Positions 7,458 through 16,960 of a DNA stretch of 64,000 nt are shown here, piece after piece. Source of the stretch: Streptomyces justiciae (GTDB lineage: Bacteria; Actinomycetota; Actinomycetes; Streptomycetales; Streptomycetaceae); contig NZ_JADDXU010000005.1 in assembly GCF_015163075.1 (NCBI RefSeq), positions 434,001-498,000 on the forward strand, read 5' to 3'. The translations under genes and the position numbers were made by a program. Within the stretch, counting starts at the first letter, position 1, and each line of letters begins with the position of its first letter. The notes under the pieces were generated by a model. The model had not been told where the DNA came from. It saw nothing but the letters and a program-made list of their open reading frames with translations, and made no database searches.

Positions 7458-9941
7458 CTACGCGGGCCGTAGCCAGACCGTTGCCAGGGGCGGCAGTGTC
7501 AGTTGGATGCTGGCCGGGCGGCCGTGCCAGGGGGTGGCCTCCGGTTTCACGGTGTCCGGGTTGGTGACGTCGCTGCCGCCGTACTTGCCGAGGTCGGTGT
7601 TGAGGGTCTCGTGCCAGGCGGGGATGTCGTCGGGGACGCCGAGGCGGTAGTCGTGCCGGACGACGGGGGAGAAGTGGGAGACCGCCAGCAGGGGCGTGCC
7701 CTCGGCGTCGTAGCGCAGGAACGCGAAGACGTTGTCGTCCGCCGCGTCGCCGACCACCCACTGGAAGCCCTCGGGCGTGGTGTCGCACTGCCACAGCGCC
7801 GGGGTGTGGCGGTAGACGACGTTGAGGTCACGGACCAGGTCCCGGACGCCCCGGTGATCGGGTTCCGCCCCGTAGGCGGGGTCGAGGAGCCACCAGTCGG
7901 GGCCGTGCGCCTCCGACCACTCCGCGCCCTGCGCGAACTCCTGGCCCATGAAGAGGAGTTGTTTGCCCGGGTGGGCCCACATGAAGCCCAAGTACGCGCG
8001 ATGGTTGGCGCGTTGCTGCCACCAGTCGCCCGGCATCTTCGACACCAGGGACCGCTTGCCGTGCACGACTTCGTCGTGCGAGATCGGCAGCACGTAGTTC
8101 TCGCTGTACGCGTACACCATCGAGAACGTCATCTCGTGATGGTGGTACTTGCGGTGCACCGGCTCGTGCTGGACATAGCCGAGCGAGTCGTGCATCCAGC
8201 CCATGTTCCACTTCAGCCCGAAACCGAGGCCGCCGAAGCCGCCCGGGCCGATGTGGTGGGTGGCGCGGGTGACGCCGTCCCAGGCGGTGGACTCCTCGGC
8301 GATGGTGACGACGCCCGGGACCCGCCGGTACACGGTCGCGTTCATCTCCTGGAGGAACGCCACCGCGTCCAGGTTCTCCCGGCCGCCGTGCTCGTTGGGC
8401 AGCCACTGGCCCGGCTCGCGCGAGTAGTCGAGGTAGAGCATCGAGGCGACCGCGTCCACGCGCAGCCCGTCGATGTGGAACTCCTCGCACCAGTACACGG
8501 CGTTGGCGACCAGGAAGTTGCGCACCTCACGGCGGCCGAAGTCGAACTCCAGCGTGCCCCAGTCGGGGTGGGCGGCGCGGAGCGGGTCCTCGTGCTCGTA
8601 CAGCGGCCGCCCGTCGAACTCCGCCAACGCCCAGTCGTCGCGCGGGAAATGGGCCGGCACCCAGTCCATCAGGACGCCGATCCCGGCCTGGTGCAGGGCG
8701 TCGACGAGGTACTTGAAGTCGTCCGGCGTGCCGAGGCGGGCGGTCGGGGCGTAGAAGCCGGTGACCTGGTAGCCCCAGGAGCCGCCGAAGGGGTGCTCGG
8801 CGACGGGCATCAGCTCGACGTGCGTGAACCCGAGGTCCTTGACGTACGCCGGGAGCTGCTCGGCGAGTTGACGGTACGTCAGCCCTGGGCGCCAGGAGGC
8901 GAGATGGACCTCGTACACCGAGAAGGGCGCCTCGTGGGCCGGCTTGTCCGCGCGCCGCGACAGCCACGCCTCGTCCTGCCACTCGTGGTGCGAGGCGTGC
9001 ACGATCGACGAGGTGTTGGGCGGGGCCTCGGTGCGGCGGGCCAGCGGGTCGGCGCGCAGCGTCTTCGAACCGTCCGGGCGGGTGATCGCGAACTTGTACA
9101 GCTCGCCTTCCCCGATGCCGGGCACGAACAGCTCCCAGACGCCGGAGCCGCCGAGCGAGCGCATCGGATGGCCTGTGCCGTCCCAGAAGTTGAAGGTGCC
9201 GGCCAGGCTCACGCCGCGGGCGTTCGGCGCCCACACCGTGAAGCGGGTGCCGGTCACGCCCTGGTGGGTCATCGGCTCGGCGCCGAGCGCCTTCCACAGC
9301 TCCTCGTGCCGGCCCTCGCCGATCAGATGCAGGTCCAGCTCGCCCAGGGCGGGCAGGAAGCCGTACGCGTCCTCGATCTCCTGTTCCGAGCCCTCGTACG
9401 TCACGAGGAGCCGGTAGGCGGGGACGTCCCGGAGCGGGAGGAGGCCGCTGAAGAACCCGTCCCCGTCGTCGTGCAGCTCGGCGCGCAGGGTGCCGGTGAG
9501 GACGGTGACGGACAGGGCGTACGGCTTGAAGACGCGGAAGCCCGTGCCGCCGGGCACGGGGTGGGCGCCGAGGACGGAGTGGGGGTCGTGGTGCGTGCCG
9601 GAGAGGAGACGGTCGCGGTCGTGGGCGTCGATGACGGGGGAGACGGGAGTCTCCGGCAGCGGGGCCGGCTTCGGGGCGACGGTCTTTTTGGCCTTCGCGA
9701 CGGTCTTCTTCGCCACTGCCTTCTTGGCGGTCGCTTTCTTGGCGGTCGCCTTTTTGGCCGTCGTTTCCTTCGCGGTCGCCTTCTTGACGGCTGCCTTCTT
9801 GACCGCTGCCTCCTTCGCGACAGCCTTCTTCGCCGTGGCCTTCTTCACGACCGCCTTCTCGGCCGTCGCTTTCTTCGCTGCTGCCTTCTTCGCTGTCGCT
9901 TTCTTCTTCGGGTCCGATCCGCTGGGCGTGGGCGGAGTCAC
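7458..9941 (-). CDS. glgB: 1,4-alpha-glucan branching enzyme with Lys/Ala-rich N-terminal tail
   Basis: 827 aa from GTG 9941 (GAGGAGG 6 nt upstream). GlgB cuts alpha-1,4-glucan chains and reattaches them as alpha-1,6 branches. Seen: residues 12-86 are pentad-like KKATA/KKAVA repeats; then come the CBM48 domain (HDPHSVLGAHP onward) and the GH13 barrel with nucleophile region GLRVDAVASM, acid region TIAEEST and ISHDEVVHGKRSL, followed by the C-terminal beta domain. The catalytic part matches the family; the repetitive tail is extra and resembles histone H1/HU tails. It is the last gene of the glgE-treS-mak-glgB operon, 27 bp after mak. Inferred: it builds branches on the GlgE polymer. Confidence 0.96.
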   Translation of the reverse strand: MTPPTPSGSDPKKKATAKKAAAKKATAEKAVVKKATAKKAVAKEAAVKKAAVKKATAKETTAKKATAKKATAKKAVAKKTVAKAKKTVAPKPAPLPETPVSPVIDAHDRDRLLSGTHHDPHSVLGAHPVPGGTGFRVFKPYALSVTVLTGTLRAELHDDGDGFFSGLLPLRDVPAYRLLVTYEGSEQEIEDAYGFLPALGELDLHLIGEGRHEELWKALGAEPMTHQGVTGTRFTVWAPNARGVSLAGTFNFWDGTGHPMRSLGGSGVWELFVPGIGEGELYKFAITRPDGSKTLRADPLARRTEAPPNTSSIVHASHHEWQDEAWLSRRADKPAHEAPFSVYEVHLASWRPGLTYRQLAEQLPAYVKDLGFTHVELMPVAEHPFGGSWGYQVTGFYAPTARLGTPDDFKYLVDALHQAGIGVLMDWVPAHFPRDDWALAEFDGRPLYEHEDPLRAAHPDWGTLEFDFGRREVRNFLVANAVYWCEEFHIDGLRVDAVASMLYLDYSREPGQWLPNEHGGRENLDAVAFLQEMNATVYRRVPGVVTIAEESTAWDGVTRATHHIGPGGFGGLGFGLKWNMGWMHDSLGYVQHEPVHRKYHHHEMTFSMVYAYSENYVLPISHDEVVHGKRSLVSKMPGDWWQQRANHRAYLGFMWAHPGKQLLFMGQEFAQGAEWSEAHGPDWWLLDPAYGAEPDHRGVRDLVRDLNVVYRHTPALWQCDTTPEGFQWVVGDAADDNVFAFLRYDAEGTPLLAVSHFSPVVRHDYRLGVPDDIPAWHETLNTDLGKYGGSDVTNPDTVKPEATPWHGRPASIQLTLPPLATVWLRPA
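9684..9908 (-). repeat. Degenerate 15-bp tandem repeats encoding KKATA pentads
   Basis: About 225 bp inside the 5' end of glgB consists of imperfect 15-bp units built from CTTCTTGGCGGTCGC-like blocks (plus-strand reading). They encode 75 residues of almost only Lys, Ala, Thr and Val with a few Glu. Such repeats vary in copy number between strains by slippage. Confidence 0.85.
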
Positions 9942-9968
9942 GGGGGAGCCTCCTCGGCGAACGTGAAG

Positions 9969-11339
9969 TCAGAACAGGTCGGATGTGGCGTACCGCTCGA
10001 TCGCCGCCATCGGCACCGGCAGCCAGTCCGGGCGGTGCCTGGCCTCGTAGACGACCTCGTAGATCGCCTTGTCCGTCTCGTACGCGCGCAGCAGCACCGG
10101 GTCGGTCCGCGGATCCGAGCCGCTGACCTCGGCGTACCCGGAGCAGTACGCGGCCCGGCAGGCGTGCGCCCAGCCAGGGGCCGGCGGGTCGGCCGAGAGC
10201 GCGGCGTAGTCGAAGGAGCGAAGCATTCCGGCGACGTCCCGGGCCGGCGGCTGCGGCATCCGCCGCTCGGCCAGCGGCTTCGACGGCTCGCCCTCGAAGT
10301 CGATCAGCGACCACTGCCCGGCGGGGGAGCGCAGACACTGGCCGAGATGCAGATCGCCGTGGATGCGCTGCGCGGTCCAGGTACGGCCCTCCGCCGCGAG
10401 ATCGGCCAGCGCGCTGAACGCGGAGTGCAGCCCGGGCGCGTACGGCGTGAGCGCGGGCACCGCCTGGACGGCCGCGTCGAGGCGCTCGATCATGCCGTCG
10501 ACCAGCAGCCGCAGCTGCGCGGCGCCGAGTGTCACCGAGGGCAGCGCGTGGGCCAGCGCCATGTGCACCTCGGCGGTGGCCCGCCCGAGGGCCCGCGCCT
10601 CCGCGCTGAAGTCCTCGCCCTTGGCCAGCTCGCGCAGCGCCAGCTCCCAGCCGTCCGCCGCGCCCTGCACGAAGGGTTGCAGGACGCCGAGGACGTACGA
10701 CTCCCCGTCCAGCTCGGCGTTCAGCCACGCCGTCGGCGCGGGCACCCGGGAGCACCCCTCGCGGGCCAGCGCCAGCGGCAGCTCCAGGTCGGGGTTGACG
10801 CCGGGCACGATCCGGCGGAGCAGCTTCAGGATGAACGTATCTCCGTAGACGACGGAGGTGTTGGACTGCTCGGCGGTCATCACGCGGGGCACCAGACCGG
10901 ACCGGATGTCCTGCCCGGGGTCCCGTTCGAAGCGGAGCCCGCCGATGTGGGCCCGCGAGCGCAGTGCCTCCAGGAGCACCTCGGCGGGCCTCGGGTCGTG
11001 CAGGGCCTCGTACACCGTCCGGCCGGCGAGCGGGCCCTCCTCCACATGTCCGATCAGCGCGGGCGCGAGATGGGGTGGCAGCGCCTCGCGCACGCCTATG
11101 AGGAGCTGGTAGCAGTCCCAGGGGGCGGCAGGCTGATGGGCCTGTACGAGCAGGTGGTAGAGGCCCAGCTTGCGGTCGGCCGGCAGCAGTTCGGTGGCCG
11201 CTACCAGCGTGAATCCGGTGACCGGACGGCCCTTGCCGGCGAACCAGCGCTGCCGGGGCAGCCATTCCCGCAGGAGTGGATCAAGTGACGCAAGCAGGGC
11301 CGGACTTGTCGTGGCAGTACGGATGACGGCTTCCGACAT
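9969..11339 (-). CDS. mak: Maltokinase (ATP:maltose 1-phosphotransferase)
   Basis: 456 aa, the usual length for Mak/Pep2. It phosphorylates maltose at C1 to give the donor used by GlgE. Seen: the N-cap sequence LPRQRWFAGKGRPV typical of maltokinases, and an aminoglycoside-phosphotransferase-like kinase core with catalytic loop HGDLHLGQ and metal-binding IDFEGEP. The ATG at 11339 is preceded by AAAGGA 8 nt upstream. It lies between treS (94 bp upstream) and glgB (27 bp downstream). Unlike mycobacteria, where some lineages fuse treS and pep2, the two are separate here. Confidence 0.95.
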   Translation of the reverse strand: MSEAVIRTATTSPALLASLDPLLREWLPRQRWFAGKGRPVTGFTLVAATELLPADRKLGLYHLLVQAHQPAAPWDCYQLLIGVREALPPHLAPALIGHVEEGPLAGRTVYEALHDPRPAEVLLEALRSRAHIGGLRFERDPGQDIRSGLVPRVMTAEQSNTSVVYGDTFILKLLRRIVPGVNPDLELPLALAREGCSRVPAPTAWLNAELDGESYVLGVLQPFVQGAADGWELALRELAKGEDFSAEARALGRATAEVHMALAHALPSVTLGAAQLRLLVDGMIERLDAAVQAVPALTPYAPGLHSAFSALADLAAEGRTWTAQRIHGDLHLGQCLRSPAGQWSLIDFEGEPSKPLAERRMPQPPARDVAGMLRSFDYAALSADPPAPGWAHACRAAYCSGYAEVSGSDPRTDPVLLRAYETDKAIYEVVYEARHRPDWLPVPMAAIERYATSDLF

Positions 11340-11433
11340 GGCGTCGCGTCCTTTCCCCGGGTGGTCGGGGTGTTACTGATGCGTGCCCAGGGCGGGGCGG
11401 GAGAAACCGGGAATCAGCCGCCCCGCCGGGCTC

Positions 11434-13130
<1,697 letters not shown>

Positions 13131-13134
<4 letters not shown>

Positions 13135-15200
13135 GTTGTGGGTGACCCTCCGATCTGCGGGGTGGACGGTCGCAGGACGGTGAGGATGTGCGCGGGACGA
13201 GTGCCCGGTTCGAGACGCACGTAGTTCGCCCTGCCCCAGTGATAGGTCTCGCCGGTGAGCTCGTCGCGCACCGGCACCGACTCGTGCCATTCCAGGCCGA
13301 GTTGCGGCATGTCCAACGAGACCGTGGCCTCCTGGGTGTGGTGAGGGTCGAGGTTGGCGACCACCAGAACCGTGTTCGAGCCGCTCTGCTTCGAGTAGAC
13401 GATCACCTCTTCCTTGTCCGCGTGGTGGAAGTGGAGATCGCGCAGTTGGCGGAGGGCGGGGTTCTCCCGGCGGACGGTGTTGAGGCGGGTGATGAGGGGG
13501 GCGATGGTGTCGGCTGTCTCCCAGTCGCGGGGGCGGAGTTGGTATTTCTCCGAGTTCAGGTATTCCTCGCTGCCCTCGCGCAGGGGGGTGTTCTCGCACA
13601 GTTCGTAGCCGCTGTAGATGCCCCAGGTGGGGGAGAGGGTGGCGGCCAGGACGGCGCGGACCTCGAAGGCGGGCCGGCCGCCGTGCTGGAGGTAGGCGTG
13701 CAGGATGTCGGGGGTGTTGGCGAAGAAGTTGGGCCGCATGTAGGCGGCCGCCTCCCCCGACAGCTCGGTCAGGTACTCGGTCAGCTCCTGCTTGGTGTTG
13801 CGCCAGGTGAAGTACGTGTACGACTGCTGGAAGCCGATCTGGCCGAGAGTGTGCATCATCGCCGGGCGGGTGAAGGCCTCGGCCAGGAAGATCACGTCGG
13901 GGTCGGTGGCGTTGATGTCCGCGATCACCCGCTGCCAGAACACGACCGGTTTGGTGTGCGGGTTGTCGACCCGGAAGATCCGCACCCCGTGGTCCATCCA
14001 GTGCCGCAACACCCGCTCCGTCTCGGCGATCAGGCCGTCGAGGTCGGCGTCGAAGGCGATGGGGTAGATGTCCTGGTACTTCTTCGGCGGATTCTCCGCA
14101 TACGCGATGGTGCCGTCGGGGCGGTGGTGGAACCACTCGGGATGCTTCTGCACCCAGGGATGGTCCGGGGAGCACTGCAACGCGAAGTCGAGCGCGACCT
14201 CCAGACCTTCCGACGCCGCCTGCTGCACGAAGTAGTCGAAGTCCTCCAGCGTCCCCAGATCCGGGTGGACGGCGTCGTGACCGCCCTCGGGCGAGCCGAT
14301 CGCCCACGGCACCCCGACGTCGTCCGGTCCGGCCGACAGCGTGTTGTTCGGCCCCTTGCGGAAGGTCGTCCCGATCGGGTGGATCGGCGGCAGGTAGACC
14401 ACGTCGAAGCCCATCGCGGCGATCGCCGGCAGTCGGCGGGCTGCCGTGCGGAAGGTGCCGTGCGGGCGCTCGGGGGTGCCTTCGGAGCGGGGGAAGAACT
14501 CGTACCAGGACCCGTACAGGGCCCGCTCCCGCTCGACCAGCAGTGGCAGGGGTTCGGAGGCGGTGACGAACTCCCGCAGCGGGTGCGCGGCCAGCACCGC
14601 GTCCACCTCCGGCGTCAGCGCCGCCGCCAATCGGGCCGTGGCCGGGCGGGTCTCGTCCCGGAGGGCGGTCACGGTGGCCTTGAGGATCTTCCGCTGTCCC
14701 TTGGGGGCACCTTCGGCGGCCCGTTCGTGCAGGCGCGCGCCCTCCTCCAGGACCAGCTCGGTGTCCATGCCCGCCGGGATCTTGATCTGGGCGTGGTGGC
14801 GCCAGGTGCTGATCGGGTCGCCCCAGGCCTCGACCTGGAACGTCCAGTGGCCCTCGGTCCCGGGGGTGACGTCGGCGCCCCAGCGGTCGGTGCCGGGGGC
14901 GAGCTCGCGCATCGGCGTCCACGGGCCCGGCCGGCCCTCGGGGTCTTTCAGTACGACGTTGGCGGCGACCGCGTCATGGCCCTCGCGGAACACCGTGGCG
15001 GTCACCTGGAAGGTCTCGCCGGTGACGGCCTTGGCGGGGCGGCGTCCGTGCTGGACGACCGGGCGGACGTCCAGCACCGGTATCCGTCCGATGGCGGGGG
15101 TGTCGTCCGTGGAGGGTGGCTCCGAGGTGGACGGTGGCCCGGTGACGGCGGGCCGGGTGTTCGGTGTCGGGGGTGCTGACGTGTGGTGCGTGGCGGGCAT
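13131..15200 (-). CDS. glgE: Alpha-1,4-glucan:maltose-1-phosphate maltosyltransferase
   Basis: 689 aa from ATG 15200, chosen because AGGAG lies 5 nt upstream; a TTG at 15221 has no such site. Seen: a Pro/Thr-rich N-terminal 35 residues, a beta-sandwich N domain, then the GH13_3 barrel with PPIHPIGTTFRKG, the nucleophile Asp in VRIFRVDNPHTKP, the acid Glu in VIFLAEAFTRP and the YFTWRNTK segment. Known: GlgE extends alpha-glucan with maltose-1-phosphate and is the key enzyme of trehalose-to-glucan conversion in actinobacteria. It is the first gene of the four-gene operon and overlaps treS by 4 bp. Confidence 0.97.
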
Positions 15201-15349
15201 GACCGCTCCTGTCCGCGTCAACTGGGGGTGGGCGGATGGTTGTGGGGAGGTGGGTCCTGCGTGGTGTTCCCGTGTGTTCCCGTGCTGTGGCTGGGGGTGT
15301 ACCGGAGGAGCCTTCCCACCCTATTCGGGTGGGCAATCCGGCACTTTGT

Positions 15350-15378
15350 TAACTACTCACGCGTATGTCTACACACAA
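15350..15378 (-). promoter_or_regulatory. Predicted promoter of the glgE-treS-mak-glgB operon
   Basis: On the minus strand TTGTGT (15378-15373) and TAGTTA (15355-15350) are separated by exactly 17 bp, a good match to HrdB-type promoters. Transcription would start near 15343, giving a leader of about 140 nt that contains a small CCCACC/GGTGGG hairpin (15315-15332). The -35 abuts the terminator of the upstream protease gene. Confidence 0.45.
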
Positions 15379-15379
15379 G

Positions 15380-15410
15380 ACCGGCCCCGTCCGGATCGAA
15401 CGGGGCCGGT
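15380..15410 (-). terminator. Terminator of the subtilisin gene
   Basis: ACCGGCCCCGT (15380-15390) and ACGGGGCCGGT (15400-15410) form a perfect 11-bp stem with a 9-nt loop, 16 nt after the protease stop. The minus strand continues with CTTGTGTGT. Confidence 0.8.
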
Positions 15411-15425
15411 GTCCGCATACCGCGC

Positions 15426-16628
15426 CTACGAGCCCGGTACTTGCAGGAGTTTGTTCGGTGAACCGAGCCCGCGTCCGGAGACCTTGCCGGACGCCGCCAG
15501 CGTGACCAGCGCCTTCGCCACCTGGGCGGGCGTGGCCTTCGGGTGGTCGGCGAGGTAGAGCGCGGCCGTGCCCGTGGCGTGCGGGGTCGCCATCGACGTA
15601 CCCGAGTAGGTGGCCTTGGCGCTGTCGCCCTTGTTGGAGGTTGACGTGATCGAGACCCCCGGGGCGAACAGATCCAGGGCGGAGCCGTAGTTGGAGAAGC
15701 TCGCCCGGGTGTCGGTGGTGTCGGTCGCGCCGACCGTGATCGCCTGCTTCACGTCGGCGGGGGAGTAGAGGCCGGCGGGCAGCCCGTCGTTGCCCGCGGC
15801 GACCGCGTAGGTGACGCCGGACTTGATCGAGTTCCGTACGGCGGTGTCGAGTTGGGCGTTGTGGTAGCCGCCGAGGCTGAGATTGGCGACGGCGGGCTTC
15901 CTGGCGTGCTTGGTGACCCAGTCGATACCGGCGATGACCTGGGCCGTCGTACCGGAGCCCGCGTTGTCGAGGACGCGGACGGCGACAACCTCGGCCTGCT
16001 TGGCGACGCCGTACTTGGTGCCCGCGACGGTACCGGCGACATGGGTGCCGTGGCCGTTGCCGTCACCGGCGTACTTGTCGTTCCCGACGAAGTCCCAGCC
16101 GTAGCTGGCCCGTCCGCCGAAGTCCTTGTGCGAGACGCGGATGCCGGTGTCGATGACGTACACCGTGACCCCGGCGCCCGCGGACTCCGGCCAGGTGTAG
16201 CCCTTGTCCAGCGGGAGGTCCGGCTGGTCGATGCGGTCGATGCCCCAGGACGGGGGGTTCCGCTGGGTGTGGTCGAGCGTCACCCGGGTGTCCTGGACGA
16301 CCGAGGCGACCCGGGAGTCCGCCGCGAGCAGCTTCGCCTGTCTCTCGTCGGCCTTGATCGCGTAGCCGTTGAGGACCGTGCCGTAGGTGTGGCTGATTTT
16401 CGCCCCGTACTTCTCGGCGAGGCTCTTTCCCGCCGACGACGGAGCCGTCGTTCCCCCCTTGAGTGTCACCAGGTAACTTCCGACGACGGAGCCGGGGGCT
16501 CCGGCGCCGAGTATCCGCCCCTCCGGTGCGGCGTGCGCGGGCAGGGTGCTGGCCGAAAGCGCGGCGGCACAGGTCACCGCGGCCAAGCCCCCCGCCCGGC
16601 GCAGACGCCGGGTTCGCGTCCGTGCCAT
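15426..16628 (-). CDS. Secreted subtilisin-like serine protease (S8)
   Basis: 400 aa from ATG 16628 (GGAGGGG 10 nt upstream). Seen: a signal peptide (RTRTRRLRRAGG, hydrophobic core, cleavage near PAHA-AP), an inhibitor I9-type propeptide (GSYLVTLKGG onward, residues about 48-120), and a catalytic domain with Asp in YVIDTGI, His in GHGTHVAGT, the oxyanion Asn in AAGNDG and the nucleophile in GTSMATPH. It resembles proteinase K-type subtilases. Inferred: an exported, self-maturing endopeptidase. It is divergent from glgP, with no functional tie to glycogen visible. Confidence 0.95.
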   Translation of the reverse strand: MARTRTRRLRRAGGLAAVTCAAALSASTLPAHAAPEGRILGAGAPGSVVGSYLVTLKGGTTAPSSAGKSLAEKYGAKISHTYGTVLNGYAIKADERQAKLLAADSRVASVVQDTRVTLDHTQRNPPSWGIDRIDQPDLPLDKGYTWPESAGAGVTVYVIDTGIRVSHKDFGGRASYGWDFVGNDKYAGDGNGHGTHVAGTVAGTKYGVAKQAEVVAVRVLDNAGSGTTAQVIAGIDWVTKHARKPAVANLSLGGYHNAQLDTAVRNSIKSGVTYAVAAGNDGLPAGLYSPADVKQAITVGATDTTDTRASFSNYGSALDLFAPGVSITSTSNKGDSAKATYSGTSMATPHATGTAALYLADHPKATPAQVAKALVTLAASGKVSGRGLGSPNKLLQVPGS

Positions 16629-16960
16629 GGTGTGAGTTCCCCTCCTCGACTCGGCGTACGGCGGTCGTGACGCGCCCGGGAGTCGGCCGGGAACCGTCGG
16701 GGTGTGCCTTTTGCGGCCGTACGCCACTTGCACCCTCTCGTGGGGTGTGAAGTCACCACAAGGACGCCTACGGGGGCGGAATCAGCCATATCGGCCATGG
16801 GGGGTGCGTGAAGGTTGCGGCGATTTCCGGACTGATTCCGATCTGTCCGCCGCCACGGCACCGTGGTTACGGCGGCCCCTCACCGATACCGTCGATGTCG
16901 ACGACGGGACGCACAACGCGGTGCGTCCGCTTCCGCACGCCTGACGAGGTGGCAGTGCCC
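16629..16960. other. 332-bp divergent intergenic region between subtilisin gene and glgP
   Basis: No gene is seen. Two inverted repeats stand out. One is CCACGG-CA-CCGTGG at 16853-16866, inside a looser GCCGCC...GGCGGC pair. The other is a perfect hairpin GGACGCAC-AACGCG-GTGCGTCC at 16907-16928, which ends 17 nt before the GAGG ribosome site of glgP and would lie in its leader. No convincing promoter hexamers could be assigned for either gene. Confidence 0.55.

Noticed and set aside
7503..11288. A 1261-codon open frame on the plus strand opposite glgB and mak
   Set aside because: Frames antisense to high-GC genes are often open by codon bias; the protein is low-complexity Val/Gly/Arg-rich with no domain, while the minus strand encodes two clear enzymes.
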